A stretch of 64,000 bases of DNA from Opitutaceae bacterium EW11 (GTDB lineage: Bacteria; Verrucomicrobiota; Verrucomicrobiia; Opitutales; Opitutaceae). The stretch spans positions 124,001 to 188,000 of the forward strand of contig QAYY01000022.1 of assembly GCA_003054665.1 (NCBI GenBank), written 5' to 3'. The notes under the pieces were generated by a model. It worked only from the letters and a program-made list of their open reading frames with translations, was not told where the DNA came from and made no database searches. Shown in pieces: positions 39,722 through 48,911 of the stretch (positions are counted from its first letter, which is position 1; each line of letters opens with the position of its first letter). The position numbers and the translations under genes are program-made.

Positions 39722-40600
39722 TCAGGCCGCTAGTCCCGCCGCGAGCGCCACCGCTGACTTTGCGCGATTGAGGATGTAGAGGTGGTATCCCGGCGCGCCG
39801 CGAGAAATGAGATCACGGATTTGCGTGAGCGCCCAGTCGATCCCTACGGCCTCCACCGCATCGGCGTAGTCGCCGGCGGTCTCCAAACGCTTGACCAGCC
39901 TCGATGGCAACGAGGCTCCGCACATCTGCGTGAAGCGCTGAATCTGCTTGAGCGACAACACGGGCATGATTCCAGGCACGATCGGAACCTTGATCCCCGC
40001 GTTGCGACACCGCTCCACAAAGCGGTAGTAGAGATCGTTGTCGAAGAAGAGCTGCGTCGTGATGAAATCGGCGCCGGCGTCGATCTTCCGCTTCAAGTTC
40101 GAAAGATCCGCGTCGGCGTTGGATGCCTCCGGGTGCTTTTCCGGATAGCCGGCGACACCGAGGCAGAAGTCGGGATGACGGGCCTTCAATAGGGCGACGA
40201 GATCCGACGCATACCGCAGTCCGTCTTTGAACGGCTCAAACGTCGTTTGGCCCTTCGGCGGATCCCCGCGCAGAGCCATGATGTTTCGAAAGCCATTCCC
40301 GTAGATACGATCCGCGTGCTGTCCGATTTCGTCGCGCGTCGAACCGACACACGTCAGGTGCGGCATGACGGTATAGCCCAGATCCCCCCGCAGCAGCGTT
40401 GCGACTTGGGCCGTCCGCTCGCGCGTGCTGCCTCCCGCGCCGTACGTGACGGATACAAAATCGGGCTGAATGCGTTTCAGGACGACCGCCGCGTCGCGCA
40501 GATTCGCGACGCCTTCGTCGTCCTTCGGAGGAAAAAACTCGATGGAACGAAGGGGCCGGTTCTGTGCGAACAACTGAGAAATGGGACGGTCGGGGATCAT
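39722..40600 (-). CDS. metF: 5,10-methylenetetrahydrofolate reductase
   Basis: 292-residue FAD TIM-barrel enzyme reducing methylene-THF to methyl-THF for methionine synthesis. Typical blocks: RSIEFFPPKDDEGVANLRDA, DFVSVTYGAGGSTRERT, HLTCVGSTRDEI, NIMALRGDPP, CLGVAGYPEKHPEA, GADFITTQLFFDND and PIVPGIMPVLS. ATG 40600 is used; a TTG three codons earlier is possible. The start is immediately preceded by an 8-bp palindrome, suggesting repressor control by methionine or SAM status. Pairs with glyA in one-carbon flow. Confidence 0.97.
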   Translation of the reverse strand: MIPDRPISQLFAQNRPLRSIEFFPPKDDEGVANLRDAAVVLKRIQPDFVSVTYGAGGSTRERTAQVATLLRGDLGYTVMPHLTCVGSTRDEIGQHADRIYGNGFRNIMALRGDPPKGQTTFEPFKDGLRYASDLVALLKARHPDFCLGVAGYPEKHPEASNADADLSNLKRKIDAGADFITTQLFFDNDLYYRFVERCRNAGIKVPIVPGIMPVLSLKQIQRFTQMCGASLPSRLVKRLETAGDYADAVEAVGIDWALTQIRDLISRGAPGYHLYILNRAKSAVALAAGLAA

Positions 40601-40603
40601 TCG

Positions 40604-40629
40604 TATCAACGCATGCGGATCCGTTGATA
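40604..40629. promoter_or_regulatory. palindromic operator candidate before metF
   Basis: TATCAACG (40604-40611) and CGTTGATA (40622-40629) form a perfect 8-bp inverted repeat with a 10-base spacer, ending three bases before the metF ATG on the minus strand. It fits a dimeric repressor site overlapping the transcription start. No regulator gene is adjacent, and the cognate protein is unknown. As RNA it could also form a hairpin next to the start codon. Confidence 0.55.
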
Positions 40630-40771
40630 TGTTGTAAAGCTCGAACCTTAAGGTGGCCCGACGAAGCTGGGCCGGCAGCAGCGGGGGAAAACCAAAGGGA
40701 GCCCCTGGCTAGGCCTGCCCGCGATGGATTTCAACTCCGGTGTTTCTGGCGCCGGACCGGCATACCCGCCG

Positions 40772-41983
40772 CTATTTCTTTGGTCCTTCCGCGGGCTTGG
40801 TCTCGGTTTTCGCGCCAGCGGTCGGGGCTGCAGGAGAAGCCAGGGGCGGAGTCGGCGGCGGAGGAATTGGTTCGAAGAGATCCGCTCGCTTAACCGGCAG
40901 GCCGGTGAAGGCGTATTCGTAAACCTGGAACGCGCGTTTTGCCATCATCGCGTTCACCGGTGCTTTGGCGTCGGAATCGGTGATGAAGGCGAAAACGGGC
41001 CCGGCGGGAATCGTCTCGATTTCAGGCTCCGCTACCTTCGCAGGTCCTCCGTTGGCCGGTTCGGCTTTGCCGTCGGCTTTAGCGGCATCGGCGATTTTGC
41101 CGAGAGCGGCAGGGCCCGATTTGCCGTCCGACTTGGCTGCGGGAGGTTTCACGATCTTCTGTTCCGGTTTCCGGCCCAGCGCGACTGTGAGGGTTTTCCC
41201 ATCGAACGTCGTGAGCTTTACGGTCCGCTCGTGCTGCTTGGCCGCAGCGACACTCGGATCCGACGGATCGGAGGTTTCCGAAAACCGCAGGGACGTGAGT
41301 GAGGAGACAATGGAGGTGATCCTGTCGTTTTTCACGCGCTGCCCGGCGGGTGCGTCGGACGCGGCAAACGGGTCGTCCTTCTTTGCCCGTTTCGCCACGA
41401 CAGGGGCGCCGTCGGTGGTGGCGACTTCCACTTTGGCGATGTCCTCGGGCTTCACGTGGATCAGAGTGGAGTCGGCCCAGTTCTTCGGCTCCGCGTCCAG
41501 CCAGAGCGAGAGACCTGCACGATAGCCCTTCTTTTCGTCGTCGAAGCGGACGAACCGGCCGCCGGCGTCGGCGTTCTTTCCGAGTGTGACTTCCCAGACC
41601 GGTTTGTCGGAGGCGTCGAGCAGAGCCAGCTTTGTATCCTTGAACTCGAGACGAGCGAGCTTCTCCGGTTGCGCGGTGACGAACTGCTCGATCTTGGCCG
41701 AGGTCAAGTTGCCGACGAATTCCGACAGTTTCTGGAAGTCAGCGGGAAAGTCGTAGTACGAGACGACGCGCCAGGAGCCGTCGGGCTGTTTCGCGAGTTC
41801 GACGGACTTGGCCTGGTCCGAGATTTTGATCTTCGAGGCCTTCTCAATCGTGCCTGTTTGGAGGAGCGGCTGATTCAGCCGCGGATCCGCCGAACGTTGT
41901 GGCGCGGGACGGTTCGCGAAAAACACGATGCCGGAGAGGACGGCGAGGAGGGCGACGGTGATGGCGAGAGTCTTGAGTTTCAT
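40772..41983 (-). CDS. DUF4340-domain protein of a Gld-type ABC transporter cluster
   Basis: 403 residues: N-terminal membrane anchor (MKLKTLAITVALLAVLSGIVFFA), then repeated DUF4340-like beta-rich units (IKISDQAKSVELAKQPDGSWRVVSYYDFPAD; LEFKDTKLALLDASDKPVWEVTLGKNADAGGRFVRFDDEKKGY; RTVKLTTFDGKTLTVALGRK). A Lys/Ala/Pro-rich low-complexity insert and tail follow. Such proteins commonly follow GldG-type and ABC-2 genes; function unknown, probably an extracytoplasmic partner. Separated from the GldG gene by 22 bases in the same operon. Confidence 0.88.
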   Translation of the reverse strand: MKLKTLAITVALLAVLSGIVFFANRPAPQRSADPRLNQPLLQTGTIEKASKIKISDQAKSVELAKQPDGSWRVVSYYDFPADFQKLSEFVGNLTSAKIEQFVTAQPEKLARLEFKDTKLALLDASDKPVWEVTLGKNADAGGRFVRFDDEKKGYRAGLSLWLDAEPKNWADSTLIHVKPEDIAKVEVATTDGAPVVAKRAKKDDPFAASDAPAGQRVKNDRITSIVSSLTSLRFSETSDPSDPSVAAAKQHERTVKLTTFDGKTLTVALGRKPEQKIVKPPAAKSDGKSGPAALGKIADAAKADGKAEPANGGPAKVAEPEIETIPAGPVFAFITDSDAKAPVNAMMAKRAFQVYEYAFTGLPVKRADLFEPIPPPPTPPLASPAAPTAGAKTETKPAEGPKK

Positions 41984-42005
41984 CGCGAGGGAAAGCGGAG
42001 GCGGC

Positions 42006-43907
42006 TCAAGCGGTTTGATGACGGCGTTGATAGAACCACACGCCGAAGGCGATGAGGAGGAGCGGGCTCGCGATCAGGTTGATTACGAGGAGCCGGTTGC
42101 CCAGTCCGTCGATGTCCTCGCGCAGGGCGCGCCGGATCTGGCGGCGTTCCGCGCGGAGGCCGGCTTCCTGCTTGCGGTAGTCGTCGATCGCCTTGGTGAC
42201 CTCGGGTGAGGCGACGAGGCGGTTTCCTTCGGTTTTTTTGCCCTGGAGCTGGGTGAGCTGCTTTTGGACGTCGCCGAGGCGCGCCTCGAGCGCCGTCAGC
42301 TGGTCTTGGTAACGCTTGTTGGCCTCGACCTGCATGGCCTGCACCACCTTGAACGGGCGGAGCGAGCTGCCTTTGCCGCGGATGGAAATGAGATCCTGCG
42401 AGCCGGCGAGGAATTCGAGCGAGTTGCTGCCGAATGCGAGATTGTCGTTCAGCGGCTCGGCGGCATTGACGCCCAGGAAGTTCATCTTGCGCACACTGTA
42501 GTCGTCGAGGAGCCAGTCAGTATCGGCCACGACGATGAGGGTGGAAGTGGCCTTCGACTCCACGAGATGGCCCTCCTTCTTGGCCTCAGGCTTCTTTTCC
42601 TCGGCCTTGGCGTTCGCCTCCTTCTTTTCCTCCGGCTTCGGCTCTTCGGGCGCGCCGTTGGGGAAGGCGGACTTCAGTTTCCCCTGAAGAAGAACCGCGA
42701 GGGTCTTTTTGCCGGATACCGTGATTTGGCGGGCGACCTCCTCGGGCTTCGCCATTGTCACCATCATGCTCTGCAGGTCGCCGGCCTGCGTCGACGATTC
42801 GACCAACGGCGTCACCGTGACGCCGGGTTCGGCTTTGACGGTGAGATCGCCTGATTCGATGAAGAGGAGGGAATTCAACTGCGCGGTTGGCAGGGATTTC
42901 GAGTTGAAGTTCTCCTTGGCGAGCGAGAGCCAAATCGGGTAGCGGACCACCTGGCCGTCGCCGGTCGCAACCTGAGCGGCGTCGACGAGATCGCCGACGA
43001 GCATCTGTGGGTTGTAGCCGATGCCGTAGGCCTTGAAGAGTTCCGGAAGGTCGCTGGAAACGTTGGGCTGCGGACCGCCGAACATCGCCATCTGGCCGCC
43101 CTGGCGCTTGAAGTATTGCGACGCCGGATCGACGGCGACGAACACGGGCTTTCCGGAGAGGAGGAATTGGTCGATCGCGTATTGAAGCTTCGGAGACAGA
43201 TGTTGCGGATGGATGACCGCCAGAGCGTCGAGATTGGCCGGCAATTCGGACATCGATGCCTCGACGGGCACGATGTCGAAACTGCGCTCCCATTCGCTGA
43301 CCACAAATTGGTCCTGCTGCTGCGGCTGCCGCATCATCATCATCGGGTTCGGCGCCGGGGCGCGGAGCGGGATGCTGCTGATCAGGCCGAGCTTCTTTTT
43401 GTCGACCTGCTGGACCGTGTAGATCAGCTGCGACAGGTCGTACTCGAGAAACTGCTCACGCTGAGGAGTGAAGGCGGGAATGTTCTTCTGCTGATCTGCC
43501 TGGGTGGCCACCAAACCGAAATAGATCCGGTCGCCGCCCGGGAGCATTTGCGGACTGATCCCGGAGGCCGCGGCTTTTTCCTCTTCGGGGGAGTCGGGCT
43601 TCGGATCGATCACGTTCAGCTGGATCCGACCCTTCGATGACCGCACGTACTGCCGGAGCATCTCCTGGACGCGCGTGGCGAAGTTCTTGTACGAGATCGG
43701 GAGCGATTCGACGCTCTTGGAAAAATAGAAGTCGAGCTGCACCGGCTCCTCGAGCTTGGACAGGAGGGACTTTGTACCCGCGGAGAGGGTGTAGATGTTG
43801 TCCGCCGTCGCGTCCGCGCGCACGGGAAGCGACGAGGCGAGATAGTTGACGAGCACCAGGCCGACAAAGAGCAGGATGACCGCGATGGCTTTGCTACCGA
43901 GTTTCAT
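42006..43907 (-). CDS. GldG-family ABC-transporter-associated protein
   Basis: 633 residues with a membrane segment at each end (about 8-26, and 605-625, LLVINLIASPLLLIAFGVWFY), flanking a large extracytoplasmic ABC_transp_aux domain: DATADNIYTLSAGTKSLLSKLEEPVQLDFYFS, RIQLNVIDPKPDSPEEEKAA, FLEYDLSQLIYTVQ. A Lys/Glu/Ala-rich linker (about 425-450) and a coiled coil (about 540-595) precede the last helix. Known in Flavobacterium gliding (GldG) but common outside gliding bacteria. Sits between DUF4340 and the ABC-2 permease, 19 bases from the latter. Confidence 0.92.
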   Translation of the reverse strand: MKLGSKAIAVILLFVGLVLVNYLASSLPVRADATADNIYTLSAGTKSLLSKLEEPVQLDFYFSKSVESLPISYKNFATRVQEMLRQYVRSSKGRIQLNVIDPKPDSPEEEKAAASGISPQMLPGGDRIYFGLVATQADQQKNIPAFTPQREQFLEYDLSQLIYTVQQVDKKKLGLISSIPLRAPAPNPMMMMRQPQQQDQFVVSEWERSFDIVPVEASMSELPANLDALAVIHPQHLSPKLQYAIDQFLLSGKPVFVAVDPASQYFKRQGGQMAMFGGPQPNVSSDLPELFKAYGIGYNPQMLVGDLVDAAQVATGDGQVVRYPIWLSLAKENFNSKSLPTAQLNSLLFIESGDLTVKAEPGVTVTPLVESSTQAGDLQSMMVTMAKPEEVARQITVSGKKTLAVLLQGKLKSAFPNGAPEEPKPEEKKEANAKAEEKKPEAKKEGHLVESKATSTLIVVADTDWLLDDYSVRKMNFLGVNAAEPLNDNLAFGSNSLEFLAGSQDLISIRGKGSSLRPFKVVQAMQVEANKRYQDQLTALEARLGDVQKQLTQLQGKKTEGNRLVASPEVTKAIDDYRKQEAGLRAERRQIRRALREDIDGLGNRLLVINLIASPLLLIAFGVWFYQRRHQTA

Positions 43908-43926
43908 GGCAGGGGCGCGAATAGGT

Positions 43927-44646
43927 TCAGCGTTCCAGGACGACGACGTTGAGGAAGAGCGTGAATCCCATCAGCGAGAGGAAAAACACGACGTCCTTGG
44001 GATCGACGATGCCCTTGGTGAACGAGTCAAAATGGGTCATGAAACTGAAGTTCGAGACGGCGTCCGCGACCGAGACGGGGAATACGGCCGCGAGCGTGTC
44101 GGTGAACCCGCTGAGACCCAGAAAAACCAATACGGCGCAGGCGACGAGGCTCAGCACGAAGCTGATGACCTGGTTTTTCGTCAGGGCCGACATCAGCGAG
44201 CAGACTCCAAGATAACCGCCGGCCATGAGAATCGCTCCGAAGTAGGTCGCGATCAGAACGCCCCAGTCCGGATCGCCGAGGTAGGCGACGGTGAGAACCA
44301 TCGGGAAACTGAGCAGGATGCCGAGCGTGAGGAAGGCCCACGCGGCGAGGAATTTTCCGAGCACCGCTTCAAGCGTGGTGATCGGAAGGGTGAAAAGGAG
44401 CTCGACCGTCCCGGAGCGCTTTTCCTCGGACCAGAGGCGCATCCCCGCCGCCGGGACGAGAAAAAGAAACAGCCACGGGTAGAACTGGAAGTAGGCGTCG
44501 AGGCTCGCGAGGTTGGCGCGATAGAACCCTCCGTAGCGCGAGAACGCCAGCGCGACCGAGATCACGAGAAACGCGATCAGGAACACGTACGCCACGGGAG
44601 ACCGGAAATACCCGAGAAACTCACGTTTGAAAACAGGAGTGATCAT
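43927..44646 (-). CDS. ABC-2 type transporter permease (GldF-like)
   Basis: 239-residue membrane protein with six hydrophobic helices. The N-terminal MITPVFKREFLGYFRSPVAYVFLIAFLVIS and the segment PAAGMRLWSEEKRSGTVELLFTLPITTLEAVLGKFLAAW are characteristic of the ABC-2/GldF permeases. It should form the channel with the ATPase at 44821-45543 and the GldG-like protein. Gene order ATPase, permease, GldG, DUF4340 on the minus strand supports one system. Substrate unknown; a role in envelope or surface-protein export is a guess. Confidence 0.93.
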   Translation of the reverse strand: MITPVFKREFLGYFRSPVAYVFLIAFLVISVALAFSRYGGFYRANLASLDAYFQFYPWLFLFLVPAAGMRLWSEEKRSGTVELLFTLPITTLEAVLGKFLAAWAFLTLGILLSFPMVLTVAYLGDPDWGVLIATYFGAILMAGGYLGVCSLMSALTKNQVISFVLSLVACAVLVFLGLSGFTDTLAAVFPVSVADAVSNFSFMTHFDSFTKGIVDPKDVVFFLSLMGFTLFLNVVVLER

Positions 44647-44820
44647 TGCGGAAGACCTAAGGAAGAATGGAGAACGAAGAATGCAGAATGCGGATTCGGC
44701 TTAGGACGTGCAGCGGGAGAGATGGTGGAACCGCGAGAAGCACCGGACGGGAGCGGCACTCTGGATTCTTCAGTCATCGTTCTGCCTTCTGCATCTGCGG
44801 CTGCGGGTCGCGCAACCGCG

Positions 44821-45543
44821 TCACACGTCGCTGAGCGTCAGAGTGCGGAAGATCTCGTCGAGTCGGGCGCCAGGCTGGCGGGCGCGAAGCTGCTCGGGTG
44901 TTTCGTCGGCGACGACCCGCCCTTGCGAGATGATGATGACCCGATTGCAGATCGCTTCGACCTCCTCGAGGATGTGGGTCGAGAGGATGACGGCCTTCTC
45001 CACCGCCATGCCTTTGATCAGCGAGCGGACCTCGTTTTTCTGGTTCGGATCGAGGCCGTCGGTAGGCTCGTCGAGCACAAGAATCGGAGGATCGTGAAGC
45101 ATGGCCTGCGCGAAACCGACGCGCTGTTTGTAGCCTTTCGAGAGGGTCTCGATGGTTTGCCGCCGCACCGGCACGAGATGAGTGAGCTGGATCGCCCGTT
45201 CGGCTGCGGCTCGTTTGGCATCGGGGCCCTTGAAGCCCCGGCACTCGGCGATGAAGAAGAGGAATTCCTCGACCGTCATTTCCCCGTAGGCGGGTGCGCT
45301 TTCGGGGAGGTAGCCGATCTTGCGTTTCACGGCGACCGGATCGGCCGTGACGTCGTGGCCACCCACCACGGCGGTTCCGGCGGTCGGGCGGAGAAAGCCC
45401 GTGATCATTTTCATCGTCGTCGATTTGCCGGCGCCGTTGGGTCCGAGGAATCCGAGGATGTCGCCCCGGCGGACGGAGAAGGTGACGCCATCGACGGCGC
45501 GTTTCGCACCGTAGGTTTTCACCAAGCCTTTGACTTCGATCAT
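44821..45543 (-). CDS. ABC transporter ATP-binding protein (GldA-like)
   Basis: 240 residues. Walker A GPNGAGKST at 34-42, Q-loop region YLPESAPAYGEMTVEEF, signature-like LSKGYKQRVGFAQAM (LSKGY in place of LSGGQ), Walker B ILVLDEPTDGLDP and switch STHILEEVE. Energy-coupling subunit of the Gld-type exporter. Starts at MIEVKGLVKTYG; upstream in-frame codons are not coding-like. A 177-base gap separates it from the permease, containing short A/G-rich repeat-like text, so separate or attenuated expression is possible. Confidence 0.94.
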   Translation of the reverse strand: MIEVKGLVKTYGAKRAVDGVTFSVRRGDILGFLGPNGAGKSTTMKMITGFLRPTAGTAVVGGHDVTADPVAVKRKIGYLPESAPAYGEMTVEEFLFFIAECRGFKGPDAKRAAAERAIQLTHLVPVRRQTIETLSKGYKQRVGFAQAMLHDPPILVLDEPTDGLDPNQKNEVRSLIKGMAVEKAVILSTHILEEVEAICNRVIIISQGRVVADETPEQLRARQPGARLDEIFRTLTLSDV

Positions 45544-45678
45544 GGGGACGGAAGGGAAACGTGAACTCGCGCGTGCGGGATAGCGGAAGATAAACAACAT
45601 CCGATCCCGGTGGAGCGGAGGGCCAGCGTCGTAGCAGATTCCACCCAGTTGCCCGCAAGCAAAAACCCGCCTCCGAAA

Positions 45679-45694
45679 ATTACAGTTTGGTAAT
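45679..45694. promoter_or_regulatory. small palindrome upstream of the ABC ATPase gene
   Basis: ATTAC (45679-45683) and GTAAT (45690-45694) with a 6-base spacer, about 135 bases upstream of the ABC ATPase start and in an otherwise gene-free 283-base gap (45544-45826) between it and the LysR gene end. It has the T-N11-A-like look of a LysR box, but the match is short. Confidence 0.3.
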
Positions 45695-45826
45695 GTCCGA
45701 CGCGCGGTGCGGTATCGCCCGGCCGGGTACGCGGGCCGAACGGGCGCTCCCCAACTGCAGTGCGGCAATCTGGGCGCCGCACTCCCGCTCATCCGAACCG
45801 TTGCTCCTCGCGCGCCGCGGTTGCGC

Positions 45827-46741
45827 TCAGGGAGCGGAGTTGCCGCCGGCTACGCTGAGAAAAGCGGAGAGTGCCGGATCCAGCCGCGGGGTCTGTTTCC
45901 AGCCCAGGACAAGCCGGCTTTCGGGCGCTTGTCCGACGAGGGGCTTGAACACGACGTCCGCGGGCACGTTGCGCGCCTCCGACGGAGTGATGAACGTCGC
46001 TCCGATCCCGGCTCGCACGAGCCCGATGCCGTTGGCTCTGGGCCAAACCTCTTCGGCGATCTTTGGCGTCATGCCGGTGCGGGCGCAGGAGGCGAGGATG
46101 CGGTCGTAGAAACCCGGATTGTGGGAGCGCGGGAAGAGGACGAACGGAGTCGACGCCAGATCTTTCAGCTTCAGCGCAGACGAACGGGCGAGGGGATGAC
46201 CGGCAGGCAACAGAATGCCGTTGCGTTCGCGAAGAAGCAGCCGCGTCTGGATGCCGGGCGTGCCGCCGGCGTCGGGATGAAAAAACCCGCATTCGAGATC
46301 GCCGGCCAGCAGCGCCGCGTGTTGGGCGGCCGTGGGAGACTCGTTCAGCTCGAGGCGGATTCCGGGATAGCGTTGGTTGAACTCGCGCAGGATTCCTGGG
46401 AGCACGGTCGCCATCGCGAGGCCGGTGAAGGCGATGCGAATGTGCCCGGCCTGACCTTGGGTGAGGGCCTTCAACTCACGTGCGGCGGCCGAAAGCGAGC
46501 GAAGGACCGGCTCGATCCGATCGGCGAAAGCTCGGCCGGCGGGAGTGAGCTCCACTCGTCGCCGCGAACGAACGAAGAGTTGCGCGCCCACGGCCTTTTC
46601 AAGCTGAGCGATCTGCCGGCTCAGCGCGGGCTGGGCCACCGCCAGCGCTTCGGCTGCCCGCCGGAAATGCAGCTGCCGGGCGACCTCCAGGAAATAGACG
46701 AGGTGCCTGAGTTCGTAGGGGAATTGATACTCGCGAGGCAT
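45827..46741 (-). CDS. LysR-family transcriptional regulator
   Basis: 304 residues. Winged helix at the N-terminus (LRHLVYFLEVARQLHFRRAAEALAVAQPALSRQIAQLEKAVGAQLFVR), then a LysR substrate-binding domain (HIRIAFTGLAMATVLPGILREFNQRYPGIRLEL to the C-terminus). Such regulators usually control the divergent neighbour: here leuC starts 98 bases away on the plus strand, so control of leucine synthesis is plausible (compare LeuO-like or LysR-type activators), but effector is unknown. Start MPREYQFPYELRHL preferred; upstream in-frame codons would overlap the leuC leader. Confidence 0.92.
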   Translation of the reverse strand: MPREYQFPYELRHLVYFLEVARQLHFRRAAEALAVAQPALSRQIAQLEKAVGAQLFVRSRRRVELTPAGRAFADRIEPVLRSLSAAARELKALTQGQAGHIRIAFTGLAMATVLPGILREFNQRYPGIRLELNESPTAAQHAALLAGDLECGFFHPDAGGTPGIQTRLLLRERNGILLPAGHPLARSSALKLKDLASTPFVLFPRSHNPGFYDRILASCARTGMTPKIAEEVWPRANGIGLVRAGIGATFITPSEARNVPADVVFKPLVGQAPESRLVLGWKQTPRLDPALSAFLSVAGGNSAP

Positions 46742-46839
46742 CACAGCAGACGAAACGGGTATTTTCCGGCAAGGCAACCTTCTGGTAGGCTCACGCGGTT
46801 GACGGCACCCGCCGTTTGCGAAAAATTCCCCGTTTCTCC

Positions 46840-48270
46840 ATGGCAAAATCTCTCTTCGAAAAAGTCTGGGACGCTCACGCCGTCCGAAAGCTGGCCAACG
46901 GCCAGACACAGCTCCTGATCGGCACCCACCTGATCCACGAGGTGACCAGTCCGCAGGCCTTCGGCATGCTGCGCGACCTCGGGCTGAAGGTTCTGATGCC
47001 GCATCGCACGTTCGCGACGGTGGACCACATCGTCCCGACGGACCAGCTGGTCGAGCCGTTTGCCGATCCGCTGGCGGACGCCATGATCAAGGAACTCCGC
47101 AAGAACTGCCAGGAGTTCGGAATCACGTTTTTCGACCGCTCGACCGGCAAGCAGGGCATCGTCCACATCGTCGGACCCGAACAAGGTATCACCCAACCGG
47201 GTACAACGATCGCCTGCGGCGACTCGCATACCTCGACGCACGGCGCGTTCGGCGCGATCGCGTTCGGCATCGGCACGACCCAGATCCGCGACGTGCTCGC
47301 CACGCAGACCATGGCGCTCGGGAAGCTGAAGGTCCGCCGCATCAACGTCGATGGGAAGCTCCGCCCGGGAGTGTACGCGAAGGACGTGATCCTCCACATC
47401 ATCCGCACGCTGGGCGTGAACGGCGGCACGGGCTACGCCTACGAGTATGCCGGCAGCGTCTTCGACCGGTTCTCGATGGAAGAGCGCATGACCGTCTGCA
47501 ACATGTCCATCGAAGGCGGCGCCCGCGTCGGCTACGTCAATCCCGACGAAACGACGTTCAAGTATCTCGAAGGCCGTCCGTACTCCCCGAAGGGCCAGGC
47601 CTGGACCCAGGCAGTCGCGAGCTGGCGGTCTTTCGCGTCCGACCCGGGCTGCCATTACGACGACGTGGTGAACATCCGCGCCGAGGATATCGCCCCGACC
47701 GTCACCTGGGGCATCAATCCGGGGCAGGGCATCAGCATCGAGGAGAAGATCCCCGATCCGTCGGCTGCCCAAGCCGTGGACGAAAAGGCTTCGATTGAAG
47801 AGGCTCTGGCCTACATGAAGCTGAAGCCGGGCGCTCCGATCAAGGGCACGAAGATCGACGTGGCGTTCCTCGGATCCTGCACCAACGGGCGCCTGAGCGA
47901 TTTCCAGGAAGTTGCCAAATACATCAAGGGCAAGAAGGTCGCTCCCGGCGTGAAGGCCATCGCGGTTCCCGGATCTCAAGGCGTTGCGGTGCTGTGCGAA
48001 TCGCTGGGCATCGACAAGGTCCTGCGCGAAGCCGGCTTCGAGTGGCGCGCCGCCGGCTGCTCGATGTGCCTGGCCATGAATCCCGACAAGCTCGTCGGCG
48101 ACCAGCTCTGCGCAAGCTCCTCAAACCGCAATTTCAAGGGCCGCCAAGGCAGCCCTACCGGCCGCACCTTGTTGATGAGCCCGCTGATGGTCGCCGCCGC
48201 CGCCGTGACCGGCCAGGTGAGCGATGCCCGCGAAGTCTTCCATGTCCGCGATCTGCCCGCCGCCGTCTGA
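46840..48270 (+). CDS. leuC: 3-isopropylmalate dehydratase large subunit
   Basis: 476-residue aconitase-family protein isomerising 2- to 3-isopropylmalate with LeuD, using a [4Fe-4S] cluster. Motifs: [50 protein letters not shown], and the three cluster cysteines in FLGSCTNGR and [11 protein letters not shown]. Normal length. The start MAKSLF follows a pyrimidine-rich leader with no Shine-Dalgarno. A possible -35 (TTGACG at 46799) lies upstream. Co-transcribed with leuD after 28 bases. Confidence 0.98.
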   Translation: MAKSLFEKVWDAHAVRKLANGQTQLLIGTHLIHEVTSPQAFGMLRDLGLKVLMPHRTFATVDHIVPTDQLVEPFADPLADAMIKELRKNCQEFGITFFDRSTGKQGIVHIVGPEQGITQPGTTIACGDSHTSTHGAFGAIAFGIGTTQIRDVLATQTMALGKLKVRRINVDGKLRPGVYAKDVILHIIRTLGVNGGTGYAYEYAGSVFDRFSMEERMTVCNMSIEGGARVGYVNPDETTFKYLEGRPYSPKGQAWTQAVASWRSFASDPGCHYDDVVNIRAEDIAPTVTWGINPGQGISIEEKIPDPSAAQAVDEKASIEEALAYMKLKPGAPIKGTKIDVAFLGSCTNGRLSDFQEVAKYIKGKKVAPGVKAIAVPGSQGVAVLCESLGIDKVLREAGFEWRAAGCSMCLAMNPDKLVGDQLCASSSNRNFKGRQGSPTGRTLLMSPLMVAAAAVTGQVSDAREVFHVRDLPAAV

Positions 48271-48298
48271 GCGAGCAAATCCTTCAACTCCTTCAAAA

Positions 48299-48901
48299 AT
48301 GTCTCTCGAGAAAATCACCCAAGTCACTGGCCGCGCTGTGAACGTGCCCGGCAACGATATCGACACGGACCGCATCATTCCGGCGCGCTTCATGAAGTGC
48401 GTCACTTTCGACGGTCTCGGCGAGTATCTCTTCTTCGACGTGCGCAAGAATGCCGACGGCACGGACAAGCCGCACCCGTTGAACGATCCTCGTTTCAAGG
48501 GCGCCACGATCCTCCTGTCCGGCGCGAACTTCGGCTGCGGCTCGTCGCGCGAGCACGCCCCCCAGGCGATCCAGAAGTACGGATTCCGCGCGATCGTGGC
48601 CGAAAACTTCGCCGAGATTTTCTTCGGCAACTGCACGACCCTCGGGATTCCGTGCGCCACCGCCAGCCGAGAGGACATCGCGAAGATCTCCGCCGCGGTG
48701 GAGGCGAATCCGAAGCTGGACGTCGTGCTCGATGTCGCGAAGCAGGAGATCCGTTTCGGCAACCAGACGGTCAAGGCGTCCATCCGCGACACCGCTCGCG
48801 ATGCGCTTGTCAACGGCCGCTGGGACGCCATCGGCGAACTGCTGGAAGGGAAGCCCGCGGTGCTGCAGACCGCGGCCAAGCTGCCGTATCTCGCGGCTTG
48901 A
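48299..48901 (+). CDS. leuD: 3-isopropylmalate dehydratase small subunit
   Basis: 200-residue swivel-domain partner of LeuC. Recognised by GRAVNVPGNDIDTDRIIPARFMKC, LLSGANFGCGSSREHAPQAI and AENFAEIFFGNC. Start MSLEKI at 48299 is chosen; an earlier in-frame codon would overlap leuC. A 10-bp stem terminator follows, ending the leuCD unit. Together with ilvBN downstream the region supplies two branches of branched-chain amino acid synthesis; leuA and leuB are not here. Confidence 0.97.
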   Translation: MSLEKITQVTGRAVNVPGNDIDTDRIIPARFMKCVTFDGLGEYLFFDVRKNADGTDKPHPLNDPRFKGATILLSGANFGCGSSREHAPQAIQKYGFRAIVAENFAEIFFGNCTTLGIPCATASREDIAKISAAVEANPKLDVVLDVAKQEIRFGNQTVKASIRDTARDALVNGRWDAIGELLEGKPAVLQTAAKLPYLAA

Positions 48902-48911
48902 TTGGTTGAGC

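Noticed and set aside
40630-40760. SAM-type riboswitch before metF, suggested by ggcccgacgaagctgggcc
   Set aside because: The resemblance to a SAM-I core is on the strand opposite to metF and lacks the other conserved elements; no gene on that strand could use it.
46799-46827. leuC promoter TTGACG-17-AAAATT
   Set aside because: The -10 matches only three of six bases and would leave a leader of a few bases; kept as a remark, not a feature.
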